64,000 nt of DNA, taken from positions 5,394,001 to 5,458,000 of the forward strand of contig JAULSN010000001.1 in assembly GCA_033439765.1 (NCBI GenBank). Reading direction: 5' to 3'. Below the pieces are notes generated by a model, which searched no databases, was not told the origin of the DNA, and saw nothing but the letters and a program-made list of their open reading frames with translations. Positions 51,927 through 62,774 of this stretch are shown in pieces. The DNA comes from Lasiosphaeria ovina. Taxonomy: Eukaryota; Ascomycota; Sordariomycetes; Sordariales; Lasiosphaeriaceae. Positions within the stretch are counted from its first letter, which is position 1. Every line of letters starts with the position of its first letter. Both the position numbers and the translations under genes were made by a program.

Positions 51927-53543
51927 CTACCTGTTCTTCAGTTTCGTCCAGCCGCTCGTGCCTTTGGCTGTGCTGGCGCCATTTTCCGAGATGCCCGCAC
52001 TCGTGCCAAAAGTCCGAATAGTCATGACACTGGCAGCTCCAACGAGGTCCGTGGCCCGACTCCCAGACCCACTGCGTCCATGGCCTCTTACAAAAACTCC
52101 GTCTTCGAACCCGTCCTCTAGCTCGTCGCCCTCGATTTTCTCCCACTCCAGCATTGGCGCTTCGCTCGAGAGCCGCTTCTTCAGCCGATCCACGAGCTTC
52201 AGCGGGCTCAGGATCTTGAAGTTGCGAATGAACTCTGTGCCATCAGCACCGCCGAGGAAGGTGTGTGCCGTCCCGTGGGACCAGCGGCCAATCATTGACT
52301 TGGGCTTGGTGGCCTCGACAAGGTCGCCATCCTTCACGGGGCTGCCTACGGGGGGTGTTAGAGAGGACGGAAAGGCGGGCTCGACAGACCGCCGGTGCAG
52401 CTGATCGCCAATAAGGAGCCGCCATAAATTCTGTCCCATGTTGCACATGTCCTCGTAGGAGTCCTTGTCACCAAAAGAGACGCCTTGTGAGCAGCATGCC
52501 CAGGCAATATCGTAGGCGAGGAGAGAGACTCCCTCGAGGAAGAGCGAGTAGGCTGACGGGTCTTCCTTTGCCAGGATCGCAAGGGGCCTGTCGATAAAGA
52601 GCGGTCGGGGGCGCGGGACATGCTGTTTCGGTTCGGCATCGCGCGTGGCACCAGACGGAATCTGGGACGAGAGGGCTGACCCAGGAAATGGGATTTCGCC
52701 GTGCCTGTATGACGACGCAAGCGAGAAGATGGTTGGACGCGGATATTCACGGTGGGGCAACGTGATCTCGGAGGGCAATCGAATGGCCAAATAATGGGAG
52801 GCGAGTACCAGTATGTGCGCGATGTGCGCAAGCGACGTAGAAATCACCTCGGGCGCCACATCTGCCAGCCCAGTTAGCAAACGAGCAATGACGACAATAA
52901 CTACGGCAGCGAGGAACAAGCAGAGACAATCAGGAATAAACGCACTGTTCATGGCATGCAGCTCGACGATCTCGACGCCGCCAATCTCGTATCGTTTGGC
53001 ACTGCCCTTCTTCACCTGGCGGAGGCCATAGAGCCGGGCGGCTTCGTCGCAGAGGAATGCCCTTGTTGCCGCCATTGTGTCGGCGCTACGGTTCCATTTG
53101 TATTTTGTCCTGTGAATAGCCCTCTCCGCCTCTTCCAGCTGCCTGCTCCTCCTAGCGGCGATGCCCGTCGACACTGCCTCCAAGTCCGACTTTCTGAGGG
53201 CGGTGGACTCCTTCTTGGCCTCGATCTCGCTGCGTGCCGCATCAATCTCGGCCTTGAGCCGGTCAGCCTGGGCGATGATCTGGCTCGTCCTGTCGGCAGA
53301 GGCCTCCTCTTCCGACTTCAACCAGTCGAGGCGGGCTCTGGGGAGCGACGCATCGGACCCGTTCGCCTCGTTCGACTCGCTTGCCAAGATGGCGGCGTTG
53401 ACCTGTTGCTCGGCTTCTTCATTCTGGATCAGAGCCTGAGCGAGCTCTACTCGGCATTCGTAGACATGGTTCCTCGCATCAACGGCGCAAAGAAACGGCA
53501 ACTTGTTCGCATTATGAGGCCGGTGGCAAACGCTGCAATTCAT
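51927..53543 (-). CDS. ATG14: Autophagy-related protein 14 (Barkor/UVRAG family)
   Basis: Subunit of autophagy PI3-kinase complex I (with Vps34, Vps15 and Atg6) at the phagophore. Two exons, 53543-52946 and 52861-51927, give 510 residues. Seen: the N-terminal Cys motif MNCSVCHRPHNANKLPFLC, then two coiled-coil stretches (SQIIAQADRLKAEIDAARSE). The conserved C-terminal region follows, with VISTSLAHIAHILVLASHYL, IRLPSEITLPHREYPRP, LLAYDIAWACCSQGV and NLWRLLIGDQLHRR. The Gly/Thr-rich end is characteristic. The open frame upstream to 53720 is leader; the start is set by the Cys motif. The 84-nt intron has donor GTGCGT and a TTGCTAACT branch site, but no in-frame stop; retention would add 28 hydrophobic residues. 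Vps38/UVRAG is the alternative, but the N-terminal CxxC favours Atg14. Confidence 0.85.
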   Translation of the reverse strand: MNCSVCHRPHNANKLPFLCAVDARNHVYECRVELAQALIQNEEAEQQVNAAILASESNEANGSDASLPRARLDWLKSEEEASADRTSQIIAQADRLKAEIDAARSEIEAKKESTALRKSDLEAVSTGIAARRSRQLEEAERAIHRTKYKWNRSADTMAATRAFLCDEAARLYGLRQVKKGSAKRYEIGGVEIVELHAMNSAFIPDCLCLFLAAVVIVVIARLLTGLADVAPEVISTSLAHIAHILVLASHYLAIRLPSEITLPHREYPRPTIFSLASSYRHGEIPFPGSALSSQIPSGATRDAEPKQHVPRPRPLFIDRPLAILAKEDPSAYSLFLEGVSLLAYDIAWACCSQGVSFGDKDSYEDMCNMGQNLWRLLIGDQLHRRSVEPAFPSSLTPPVGSPVKDGDLVEATKPKSMIGRWSHGTAHTFLGGADGTEFIRNFKILSPLKLVDRLKKRLSSEAPMLEWEKIEGDELEDGFEDGVFVRGHGRSGSGSRATDLVGAASVMTIRTFGTSAGISENGASTAKGTSGWTKLKNR

Positions 53544-54740
53544 CTTGGCTATGGTGTTTGTTGTTGGGTGTGGTGCGCGGCAAAGCAGTAGGCGGGGCGA
53601 TGTTGGGAACACCTCGAGATTGAATTCCAAATGGCAAGTTCGGTTTATAAAGGACGAGCGAGCAGGGTCAACAGGCAGCAGGAAGCAAATAACTTTTTTG
53701 TTGTTCTGCGTACCCGTCATTCATGTTGGTGCTGGCCGTGTTAGGGAAGCGGCCGAGCAGAAAGGCCGGCCTCGGAATGCATTTGAAGCTCAAAAGCACT
53801 GAGGATACGATGGGCCTTAGACTTGTTTTGGAATGACTGCGAAGGCCGGGATATTTATTACACAAGATACCCTGTTAATGGTAGGCAAGGCGATCAAGGT
53901 GAAGAAGTCGGTCACCTGTGGCTGGTCGCAAGGTGTCAGTCAGTGCCGTGCGAACCACCAAAGGCTGAAGCATCCGAAACCAGTCATCCGCAGGACCAGG
54001 CAAAGATCCCGCCATACCTTATCGGTCTACTTGTTGGAACTTGAGCCGTTATCGCGCCTAGGATTACCCCTCCAGTCATGTGCTCTTTCGTTCCACCCAC
54101 CCGACGTGACGCCACAGCGACGCGCACCAATCGCCGCTGTTGCCTGCCGGAAGCGCTGACAACGAGCCCGTCAACCCCCCTGCAAGTCGCGGTTTCCTAT
54201 TCGCGACAGCATCTCTGTCAAAGTCGCCGACAACTCATCAACCCATCTGCAAAGAGGCAGGTACACCAATCAACCAGCAGGCGCGGAATCTCTTTCTTGG
54301 GCAGCTAGACTTTTCTCCCCCAATGCCTACCTTACCTGAGGAGCCATGAATGCGGGGTTGGGACAGGTTCATCTCTCCATCGCAATTTGAGACCGTTTCT
54401 GTGGTTGCAGTTTCTTTTCTTTCTGTGAATAGAGAACCTTTACGAATGCGAATCTTGGCCCAAACTCTTCAGAGCCTTGGGGAATTTACAGCATAGCTGT
54501 GAATACCAATCATACAGAAAAAAATTATACATTCAGAATCCTAGGCTGGTAGGCGAACCCGGCAGTTGTGTGCTATCAGGACGCGCGCTTATCGATCCGC
54601 CTTCGGCAAGTCTTTCTGTCGCAAAGATATATCGGGCCTAGAAAGAGCAATCGGCCCGTCCTTTGTGTGTACTCAGGTTTGCGACAGCGCGATTACAGGA
54701 AACCCACCTTCCCCCAAATTTTTAAAAACAGGGGTTCGCG
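53544..54740. promoter_or_regulatory. Divergent upstream region, ATG14 / gene at 54741
   Basis: A 1.2-kb gap between two head-to-head starts. No coding region recognised. The left part is the ATG14 leader, in which the reading frame happens to stay open. Confidence 0.45.
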
Positions 54741-55473
54741 ATGTCAAGCGCATCGCCCCGGTCGACGCAGTCACCCAAGAAAGAGGAGCACGACGCGGAG
54801 AAGAGCGTATCGCCGACTCTGAGCGCGCGGCGTTCAGACCAGATCCGAACGACGGCCATACCGCCGCCTATGAACCTCGACAGCAACAAGAACATCATGG
54901 CGGATTTACAGAATCGGCGACCCCAGGTCAAAACGCCCGAGCCGCGCGGGTCCAAAGAGCGTATGAACGGCCACCGCGAGATCAGCGAGCGGTCGCCCAG
55001 CACGCCGGGCCACCTAGCGCCCTTCGACTGGGAGGAGTTTGAGAGCCGCTACGAAGAGGCGCTCGCCGACTCGGGGCGCCAGGAGCAGGAGCTGCTTGAA
55101 GAGTTTGAAGCGTTGATTAAGGTGAGTCCCCGTTCGCTGTGAACAAACCAACTTACCGAACAACTCTGCCACATTCAATGCCATGACATGCGACGAGCAC
55201 TTTCTAACCAAGCCATGCTGCCGCTCTTCAGTACTTCAACGTCTGGGCGTCTGCTGCATCCGTCCACGACAGCGAGCGCGGTGTAAAGCGGTACGTTTTG
55301 CGTCCTCCTGCTGAACAAAATTGCGAAGCTAACTAGCCTGTTTCCGCCCCAGACTCCAAACCAGAGAGCGATATGTCAAGATTGCCGAGCAGAGCCTATC
55401 ACAGAAGAAGAAACATTTAACAGAAGTCGTGCGGGCTTTCCAGAGCGCGTTGGCGCTGTTGAGCCAATCTTAG
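54741..55473 (+). CDS. Small conserved coiled-coil protein, function unknown
   Basis: Not recognised as a named family. Three exons, 54741-55121, 55232-55290 and 55353-55473, give 186 residues. Seen: a Ser/Pro-rich disordered N-terminus (MSSASPRSTQSPKKEE) with basic patches (SARRSDQIRTTAIPPP). A compact helical region follows from FDWEEFESRYEEALADS through EQELLEEFEALIKYFNVWAS, ASVHDSERGVKRLQTRERYV and SQKKKHLTEVVRAFQSALAL to the C-terminus. The two introns are 110 and 62 nt with clear GTGAGT and GTACGT donors. The helical half is the sort of sequence conserved among ascomycetes. No signal peptide or membrane segment. A role cannot be assigned. Confidence 0.75.
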
Positions 55474-55930
55474 CCCATATGCGACAGATCACTGATGTCT
55501 TTCATGCTTTTGTTTCGCGTGTGTCGTTCTCGTGAGTCTGTTATCTTTTCTTGTACGACAGTTATGAATCACCTTTTTGCCTCTTATAGGTCATATCATT
55601 CGGAACTCTACGGCGTTAGGGGGAGCTTGTGTGGGACTACGGATTGATTGTTGCACCATTTCACCTCGTCGTCGCGCAAATGACTGAGGCTTTATCTCAT
55701 TAGTTACTAAGAAGCTAGGAGCTTTCCCTGTGAATAACAACTCGACATATTCAGAGCTTTATTTTGCGTTTGGTCGATGCTCCTCTGTATCGTCCTCTGC
55801 TGTGGCACCTGGGGTGTGACACGTGACCTGTGCTCGGGGCTATTTCCTGGCCGCCTGAGCTTTCTCGCCAACCGATTGAACCTAGAACTTTACGAGAAGC
55901 AAATCGGTTCCGCAGCGGTTTGCGGCTGCA
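55474..55930. other. Intergenic, no gene seen
   Basis: Separates two co-directional genes. No supported coding region. Confidence 0.45.
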
Positions 55931-56654
55931 ATGATGGCCGGCGCGCCATTCAAAGTGCCAGAAATCAGGCCGGCAAGTCTTGCAAATAAGTCATTCCACA
56001 ATATCATCTGGCTCTAACAGTAATTTTTACCCGCAGGAGGATTACGTGGCTTTCCACGAGGCCCATTTCTCGCGGGCAGCAACGCATTACTTTGAGACGC
56101 GCTTCCTTCGTCCCAACGAGGCGGCCCTGCTAGAACCTGGCACAATCAACACCAGCGAGAAGGTTGACGATGGCAATGTTGGGGAGGAGAACGTGGTAGA
56201 AGAGTTCGACGAGAACGCCAATGGGCTCGGCTATTACGCGGATGGCGTGAAGCGATGTCTGACGGACGCAGATATCGCCTGGTTCCGAGAGTGGGAGCTC
56301 AAAACCCTCCGTGGCATGAAAGAGGCAACGCCGTCATCGCCCAAGATGGATATCGCTGTGCAAGCCGGGGGCCAGCTCTCGGACGGAGAGATCTCGTCGC
56401 ACTCGACGCCTCCTGTCGCGCCCCCGGCCAAGAAAAAAAAGCGCAAGCGGGGCAACAACACCCATGCCTACAACCACTACAACGACTACAGCAGCTATAA
56501 CGACCACCAGAACGAGGCAGCAGAGCCAATTGACCTGCGCAAGCGGACATGGGACGTGGTTGACAAGGGTCTGGAGACGCTGGACTACGAGGACGGAGGG
56601 AATGGCGACGAGGACCGCACCGCCCAGCGACGGCGAATTTCGTACGACGACTGA
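55931..56654 (+). CDS. Protein of unknown function, N-terminal exon unresolved
   Basis: The main exon, 56037-56654, is well supported: EDYVAFHEAHFSRAATHYFE, an acidic linker, GYYADGVKRCLTDADIAWFR, then a Lys-rich KKKKRKRG and a Tyr/His/Asn-rich low-complexity segment, ending RRISYDD. The motif with GYYADGVKR..LTD resembles an ascomycete family known only as a DUF (I think DUF3807; unverified). The acceptor CCCGCAG at 56030-56036 with a TCTAAC branch site is convincing. The upstream exon is not resolved: MMAGAPFKVPEIRPASLANK at 55931 looks real, but the obvious donors after it leave the wrong phase. Only a weak donor (GTGCCA at 55955) is in phase. Either that donor is used, or a base error or frameshift is present. 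Confidence 0.5.
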
Positions 56655-57579
56655 AGGTGGAGGAGATTAAGAAATGTAAGTGGACGCAAGACTTTTCCCA
56701 GCCTGCACTTTTACTGCACGGCACACGTACCCCCGTACCATGATGAGATCACATATCGTATCGTCATCCTTAGCCGGAAATCTGGCGGAGAACGCTGCAG
56801 CTCCCAAATAGAGTTTGCAGGATTCCGAGCCGGAACATGTCGAGTTATAATCTTCTCTCTGAACACTCTCTCACACGCACGCATTCCCTGCCCTGTTTAG
56901 TGTGCTGGACGCTTGCTGACGAGGGATGGCCGATCCGGATGTGCAGTTACTAGCATATTCGATACAACAACAGCGTGGAACAAGAAGGGGCCTTTTTTTG
57001 AAGATGATGGCAGCCTTCAAGACCTTTGCGAAGGGTAAGGGATAGATGAGTACCTGACTAGGTACCTTAGCTATGGACGTCAAGGCGCATGGAGTTCTGA
57101 GGACTTTTAAAAACATGATACCCCTGGGCACTTTTTGGGTTATAGAATGTATGAATTATGAACAAACAAAAAGAGGCCCGCGTTGAGTCTGCCAAGACTC
57201 TCTGGTCCCGACTACAAGCGCCTGTTGATCTTGCCTATTGTGGTAATTTGACCTGAACTGTCCATAGCCACCAGTGGTCCTGTAATAAATCTGATGGTGC
57301 CTGGAGTGGCATGGTTTAGGTAGCCGAGACCTATTAAAGTCACGGTACGAACGCCAAAGAAGACGCTGACAAGTGGTCTTAGTCAGCCATTATCCCAAGG
57401 TGGGGGAGTGGGAGAGCCGAGAGGTGAAAGGGCAAAGAGGAAAGAGGGAGGAACGACTTCCAGTTCCAGCTCCTCCGCGACGTACTCGAGTACTACTAGT
57501 ACTGGTAGTACTATTGGAAGAAGCTGAAGTGATCCCGTCGGAGGGCAAGTACGACTTTTCTGCCCGACAAGCCCGCGCC
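56655..57579. other. Intergenic, no gene seen
   Basis: 3' flank of the preceding gene and upstream region of the Zn2Cys6 gene. The open frame running into exon 1 of the next gene from 57373 is probably leader. Confidence 0.45.
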
Positions 57580-59707
57580 ATGGCGCATTTCGCGATGTTG
57601 CCTCGCAGCGACGAGGTGGATATGGGGACGTTTCTAGCTTCCAAGGCGGTCCAAGCCTGGTACGAATTTGATGATCGAACATGAGAGTACTACTTAGTAT
57701 GATTGCTGATTACAACGAGTTCAAACCAATAGCATCAGCTGTCGAAAGCAAAAGTGAGTATCCCGACGAGCTGCGAGGCATCTGCCGCGGGTTGTCGAGC
57801 AGCCCCATTCTCGAATAGGGCACTCGTAACTGCCCTCGTGCATATCGCCATCCAATATCCCATCCCTCTACTAATGCCACCACCCATCTCGGAACATCAA
57901 TACCACTTATTCACTCTTGGCGGTTGGCGCCTTGGATTGATTGATCATGGGACAATGGGACAACAAGAGTGATATGGGCAAATCGGAGAAACCCAGGCCC
58001 CTTTTCTCGAGAGCAGCCAAGTGGAAGCCTCTGACAGCAGTAGAATCCAGAAGCTAGAGAAGAGAACCCGGCTGACAACCAACAACAACAACAACAACAA
58101 CAACGAAAAGGAGAAAATGCGACAAATCATTGCCCAACTGTGGGCTCTGCACAAAAATGGGACGGCCCTGCGACTACACGGCCGACGCTCAACCGCCACC
58201 GACGGCCGACGACCTGGCAGTCTTACAATCGCGGCTCGCCGACCTCGAGAACCGGCTGAGCGCTGCCAATAGCAACAGCAACCACGGCACGCCCAATACC
58301 AACGCCAGCGCCTACACCGAGTCGCTACGTCCCGCCTCGCCAGGCAGCGGCCGCATTCTCGACCGGCCGTCGGTCAACAACTCACGGGGCCCCCAATGGC
58401 TGCCGTCAGGCCGCTTCCCCTCAGCCATCTTCCTCGACATCGACTGCTTCAAATGGGCGTCCATACCCATTCCAAAGCCAAATATCGACCTGCCCGCCGA
58501 CGTCTATGAGGTCCTCAGCCGCGGCAATGCCGTGCAGGATGCCACCGCCGAGTATTTTGCCACGGTCCACACGTGGTAGGCCCCGTCTCTCTTTTGCCTC
58601 ATTTTCCTACATCCTTACTTCCTATTGTCTCTGATAATTCTCATTTACTCACTTCTCTGGCTCTGCTCCCGTCTGGTCTGTCTTAGGTTCCCCATCATCT
58701 CGCGGAAACGCATGACGCTGGGCTTCTCGTTGTGGGAAGGGGGCCCGGACCTGGCCATGCTATTCCTAGCCATAAAGCTCGTCATCTCGCTGCCCAGCGA
58801 GAACACGAACCCCGACAATGGTGCCAGGACCAACCCGCTCTATAAGGCGTCGAAGCGGTTTCTGGCTATGCTCGAGGATAGCGGCACCCTATCGTTGCTC
58901 CATCTCCAAGCCATGATCCTCGTCGCCGTCTACGAGCTCGGCCACGCCATCTATCCGGCCGCCTGGATAACCGTCGCCACCTGTGCGCGCTACGCCGACC
59001 TCATCGGCCTCCCCTCGTTCAAGGACACTTCGGTCATGCTGGGCTCTTGTGTAAGCGGCACACTGTGCGCCCACTTCATGGTTTTGTGGGGGCGGTATTC
59101 AAGTGTGATGCATTGCTGACCTGCTACTCCCTTTTGGCCTTGCCTCTAATTCAGACAACTTGGACCGAATCCGAAGAGAGAAGACGTGTCTGGTGGGCCG
59201 TCTACATTCTAGACCGTGTCATCTGCCTTGGCAACAAGAAACGCTTCTCGATGCCCGAGCCCGAGGACAACTATCTGCTGCCCGTTGATGACAAGGCTTG
59301 GGTATGTTTCTCTCTGATTTTTCAGGTCATGTTTATACCCCCAGCCCCTTTACGGCGACGAAAGAGACGAAAGAACGGCGATCCCCTGACACGGATGCTA
59401 AAATGCCACAGGACGATGGCGACCCGTCCAGGGGCGTCGCCAAGAGCATCCACACGCCGCTGTTCCAGCCACAGGGCGGCTTCGCGCGGCTCGCGCAGGC
59501 GTGTATGCTCATTAACAACGTTACGAAGCACTGCCGCGACACGATTCAGAGCTACCGATGCGGCGCGCCCAAGCCCTTCGATCTGGCGCACGTGCAGGGG
59601 CTGGCCGAAGCCCTGACGTCGTTTGGCACTATTGTCGAGGAGCAGAACGACAATTCCATCAATAATAATAATAGCAGTAGTACCTCCCCGTCGTCTGAAC
59701 CGGCGCT

Positions 59708-59740
<33 letters not shown>

Positions 59741-60532
59741 CTCTACCGTGTCCCTATCGCCCCAGCAGCAACATCAGCAGCACTTGAAACAGCAACACCC
59801 ACAACACCGCCGCCACCGGCCCCTCACCTTCGATCTGGTGGCGCCGCGCTGCCTCGCCTTCTCGGCCCTGGTAATGCTGCTTGACGCGTACGCGTGCCCT
59901 GAGAACCTGCGCGACGGGCCTGGGCCGGGCGGCGTCGACGCGGCGGTGCCCATGGAGACCGACGAGCGCGATATGCAGTCGCAGGCTGTCACCGGGCTGC
60001 AAGACCTCTCGCTGCGCGTCCGCGACCTGTCGCTCGAGCTGCTCGAGGCCGCCATGCTCCCTGCCGGCTCCCGCCAGGTCTCGCCGCTGTGCTTGGACGC
60101 GCTGTATGGTGCCATGGCGTCGCTGCATTGGTGCGTTTTCTTTCTTTCTTTTGTGTTATCTCACTCTCCTTTTGCCCCTTTTCACCACGTCCCCTCTCCC
60201 CCTGTTTCGGTAACTATTGTGGCCTGGCTTCCTGCGCTTTACCTGCTCGCCAGTATTGTGACTTTGGAGCTCCTTTCCCCCCTTTTTCCTTGGAATGGAG
60301 ATAATGCCTGCTTAGCTACCTTACTAGCCTGGTTCAACCTGCTAACCCGAGACGTCAATGCTCGGATAGGCTGTGGAAAGAAAGCGGCAGCCCCGAGATT
60401 CACGCCGCCCTCGAGGACATCAAGCGCTGCATCCACCACCTCGCCCTGCGCTGGCGCCTCGCAACTGAGTACCTCGAGCTCATTCACAACCACGATGTCA
60501 CGACGCTCATGGCGTGGCGGATAAACAGTTGA
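57580..60532 (+). CDS. Zn2Cys6 fungal transcription factor
   Basis: Nuclear DNA-binding regulator; target genes unknown. Seven exons: 57580-57659, 57733-57753, 58111-58575, 58687-59050, 59155-59301, 59412-60130 and 60370-60532, giving 652 residues. Joining the first three exons gives the zinc cluster AVQACISCRKQKRKCDKSLP followed by NCGLCTKMGRPCDY, with perfect C-x2-C-x6-C-x6-C-x2-C-x6-C spacing. A coiled-coil linker (DDLAVLQSRLADLENRL) follows. The fungal-specific TF (middle homology) domain comes next, with LLHLQAMILVAVYELGHAIY, ITVATCARYADLIGLP and ESEERRRVWWAVYILDRVI. A Ser/Asn/Gln-rich low-complexity insert follows, then a C-terminal helical part ending MAWRINS. The first Met is chosen as the nearest in-frame ATG; an upstream frame to 57373 is possible. 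Intron 2 is long (357 nt). Not in an obvious gene cluster. Confidence 0.85.
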
Positions 60533-60534
60533 TC

Positions 60535-60571
<37 letters not shown>

Positions 60572-61387
60572 CTGATGGTGATGATAACGGACGGAGTTGC
60601 TATTGCCTTGTTGTTGCTGTTGCTGTTGTCGTTACTGCTGCTGCTGCTATCTTTGGCAGGGTTGCTTGGTCCAATTTTAGTTATGGGACAGAGTAAGGGG
60701 CTTGAATGAACTCACGATAGCTTGTCACCTTAGCTTCTGCCGGCAGTCAGGTAGGCTGGTAAAATAACAACTGGGACCCATAGGGAAAGGTGAACTTGGG
60801 ACGTGAAGAATGAAGATAGCCATGTCCAAGTGATTACGAATGTATTCAAAGTCTGTTGGAAGCATGCTTCATCAATTTTGGTCATATAAAGTCGTTCTGG
60901 TCTCTATAGTCTGCCTGTACTTCAACTCGCCTCCCCCCGCTCGGACCAAGATAGGGGAAATGCGATTCGACGTTGGCGTTCGTACGTGTCCTACGGCAGA
61001 CCGCCTGACTCTATATCACTCCTCTCTTCATGCCCATCCATCCATGTCCACCTTCCCTGGACCAAAAATAGCCATTTGCAAGGGAAAGTGAATATTAGTG
61101 ATGCATTAATAAAGAGGCCTGCGGTGTATGTAAGTGTGTATATACAAGGCACCCCTGATATAATTAGGGGCCTGTGAAGTCGGGGTATTTTGGTATTTGG
61201 TATAAACAAAAAAACAGCGGAAAAAGAAAAAGCAAATTAGAGTAGCTGAGCTTGCTTTCCCCGTTCTCTCTCTCTCTCTCTCATCGACACCTCCCCCTTC
61301 CCGTATTCGTAATCCCCCGCTCCGTCCGTCTGTCTATCTATCCGTCTCCACGCCGTCGATTCCTTCTACCTCCTAGGCATCGAAACC
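60533..61387. other. Intergenic (tail-to-tail), no gene seen
   Basis: 3' flanks of the Zn2Cys6 gene (+) and the MARVEL gene (-). Contains a (CTG)n tract right after the Zn2Cys6 stop, further CTG/GTT repeats to about 60650, and a CT microsatellite near 61265-61281. Confidence 0.55.
60536..60570 (+). repeat. (GCT/CTG)n trinucleotide repeat in 3' flank
   Basis: About eleven CTG units starting four bases after the TGA of the Zn2Cys6 gene, so probably in its 3' UTR. Confidence 0.85.
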
Positions 61388-61818
61388 TCATTGCGCCGGC
61401 GGGGGCTGGTGCTGCTGCACCGGCGGCGGCGACGGCGAGTGCGTCGCCGCCGACGTACCATAATACCCGACGTTGTCGGCCGGCAGCTGCGCGGCAAAGT
61501 GCTGCGGCTCGCGGTCCGTCGCCAGTTGGGCTACATAGCCGCCCGTGTGCTGGGGCACGAGCGGGATGTTGTTATCGTATGGCTGCTGCTGCTGGGACGG
61601 TTGTGATACGTAGCTGCCGCCTGTCTGCTGCGGGACCAGGGCTGGGGCGTGCGCCGCGTGGTAGACGGCCGGCTGCGGTTGCACTTGGGACTGCTGCTGC
61701 TGGGGGTAGTATGGCTGCTGGGGCTGTTGGAGCGGGGCGTACAGCTGCTGGTGCGGCGGCGACACGGTCGGGCTGTAGAGCTGTTGCGGCTGCTGGACTT
61801 GCACTGGGTATGTTTGGA

Positions 61819-61862
<44 letters not shown>

Positions 61863-62774
61863 GCGTAGACGGGGTAGACTTGCTGGTGCTGCTGCTGGTC
61901 CTGCAGAGGCACTTGCTGGTAGACCTGCTGGCTCTTCTCGGCGCTGACCGCGCCGCCGCCGAAGCCACCGCCCATGGACGAGCCGGCAGGCATGCAGTGA
62001 AGACCGGCAGCGCGGTGGCGGTGGAGAGCCATGCTGTGTAAGACGAGCGAGACGATGTGGAGGACGCTGTTACGGTTTGTTAGTGCTGTGGCTTCTTCTT
62101 TCAGAGTCAGATGGGGGTCTGGGTAGCGACAAGACATACAACTCGACGGCACCGAAAGAGGCAGCGGCGGCAAGGCAAGCCGGGGCGGCGATGTAGCTCT
62201 GCTGCACCTTGGAGCATGTCACGCTGTTACAGACGTTCTGGCCGACGGTCAGGTGGCCGACCGACGAGTACCACTCGTTGACCTCGGACGCCAGCAAGGC
62301 AAAAGAGCTTAGCCACATGATGATGAGCAGGATGTCGAGGCCCAGGATGGCCCAGTAGTTGTAGATGTTCGGGTAGAAATAGTGCGTCACGAGAAAGTAG
62401 ACGCCCGTGATCAGGTTCATGATGGCCTGGCAGGGGGGGTGAAGCGTCAGCGATTCCATCTTGCATCTTCCTCGGTCCTTCTCTACCTCTGTCGCCTGGG
62501 TGTCGGACGTACCACTGCGAGGACAAAGCTGTTGCCGTCGGTCGAAAGAACAGAGACGCCTGTGGGTTGGTTGGATGTGAGCACTCGTGCTACCAGGTAG
62601 GTCGGGTCAAGTTAGGGGCATACCGTAGGCATCGAGAGCCATGATCAGGACGGCCAAGCCGAGCTGGACCATGCGGAGGATGATGAAGTACGGAGGATAG
62701 AGGGGGATATGCTCGTGGCCGGGAGCCCGGACGGCCGAGTATATCGGCTTGGGCGCCGCCGTTGGTTGGTCCAT
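61388..62774 (-). CDS. MARVEL-domain membrane protein with Gln-rich tail
   Basis: Four-TM protein of the fungal MARVEL type, likely at the plasma membrane; role not known. Four exons: 62774-62624, 62559-62513, 62426-62140 and 62066-61388, giving 387 residues. Seen: a short N-terminal segment (MDQPTAAPKPIYSAVRAPGH), then TM1 (YFIILRMVQLGLAVLIMALD), TM2 around NSFVLAVAIMNLITGVYFLV, TM3 (YWAILGLDILLIIMWLSSFA), an extracellular or lumenal loop with paired Cys (QNVCNSVTCSKV), and TM4 (PACLAAAASFGAVEFVLHIV). The last 190 residues are low complexity. They hold a run of 14 Gln from a (CTG)n repeat, Pro/Tyr/Gln units such as QPQQLYSPTV, and VPQQTGG / VPQHTGG repeats. Domain order and exon phases are consistent. 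Confidence 0.82.
61821..61862 (-). repeat. (CAG)n coding polyglutamine tract
   Basis: Fourteen consecutive Gln codons in the cytosolic tail of the MARVEL protein (CTG on the plus strand). Confidence 0.9.

Noticed and set aside
61252..61947. 231-codon Ala/Arg-rich plus-strand frame
   Set aside because: Antisense of the Gln/Pro-rich tail of the MARVEL protein.
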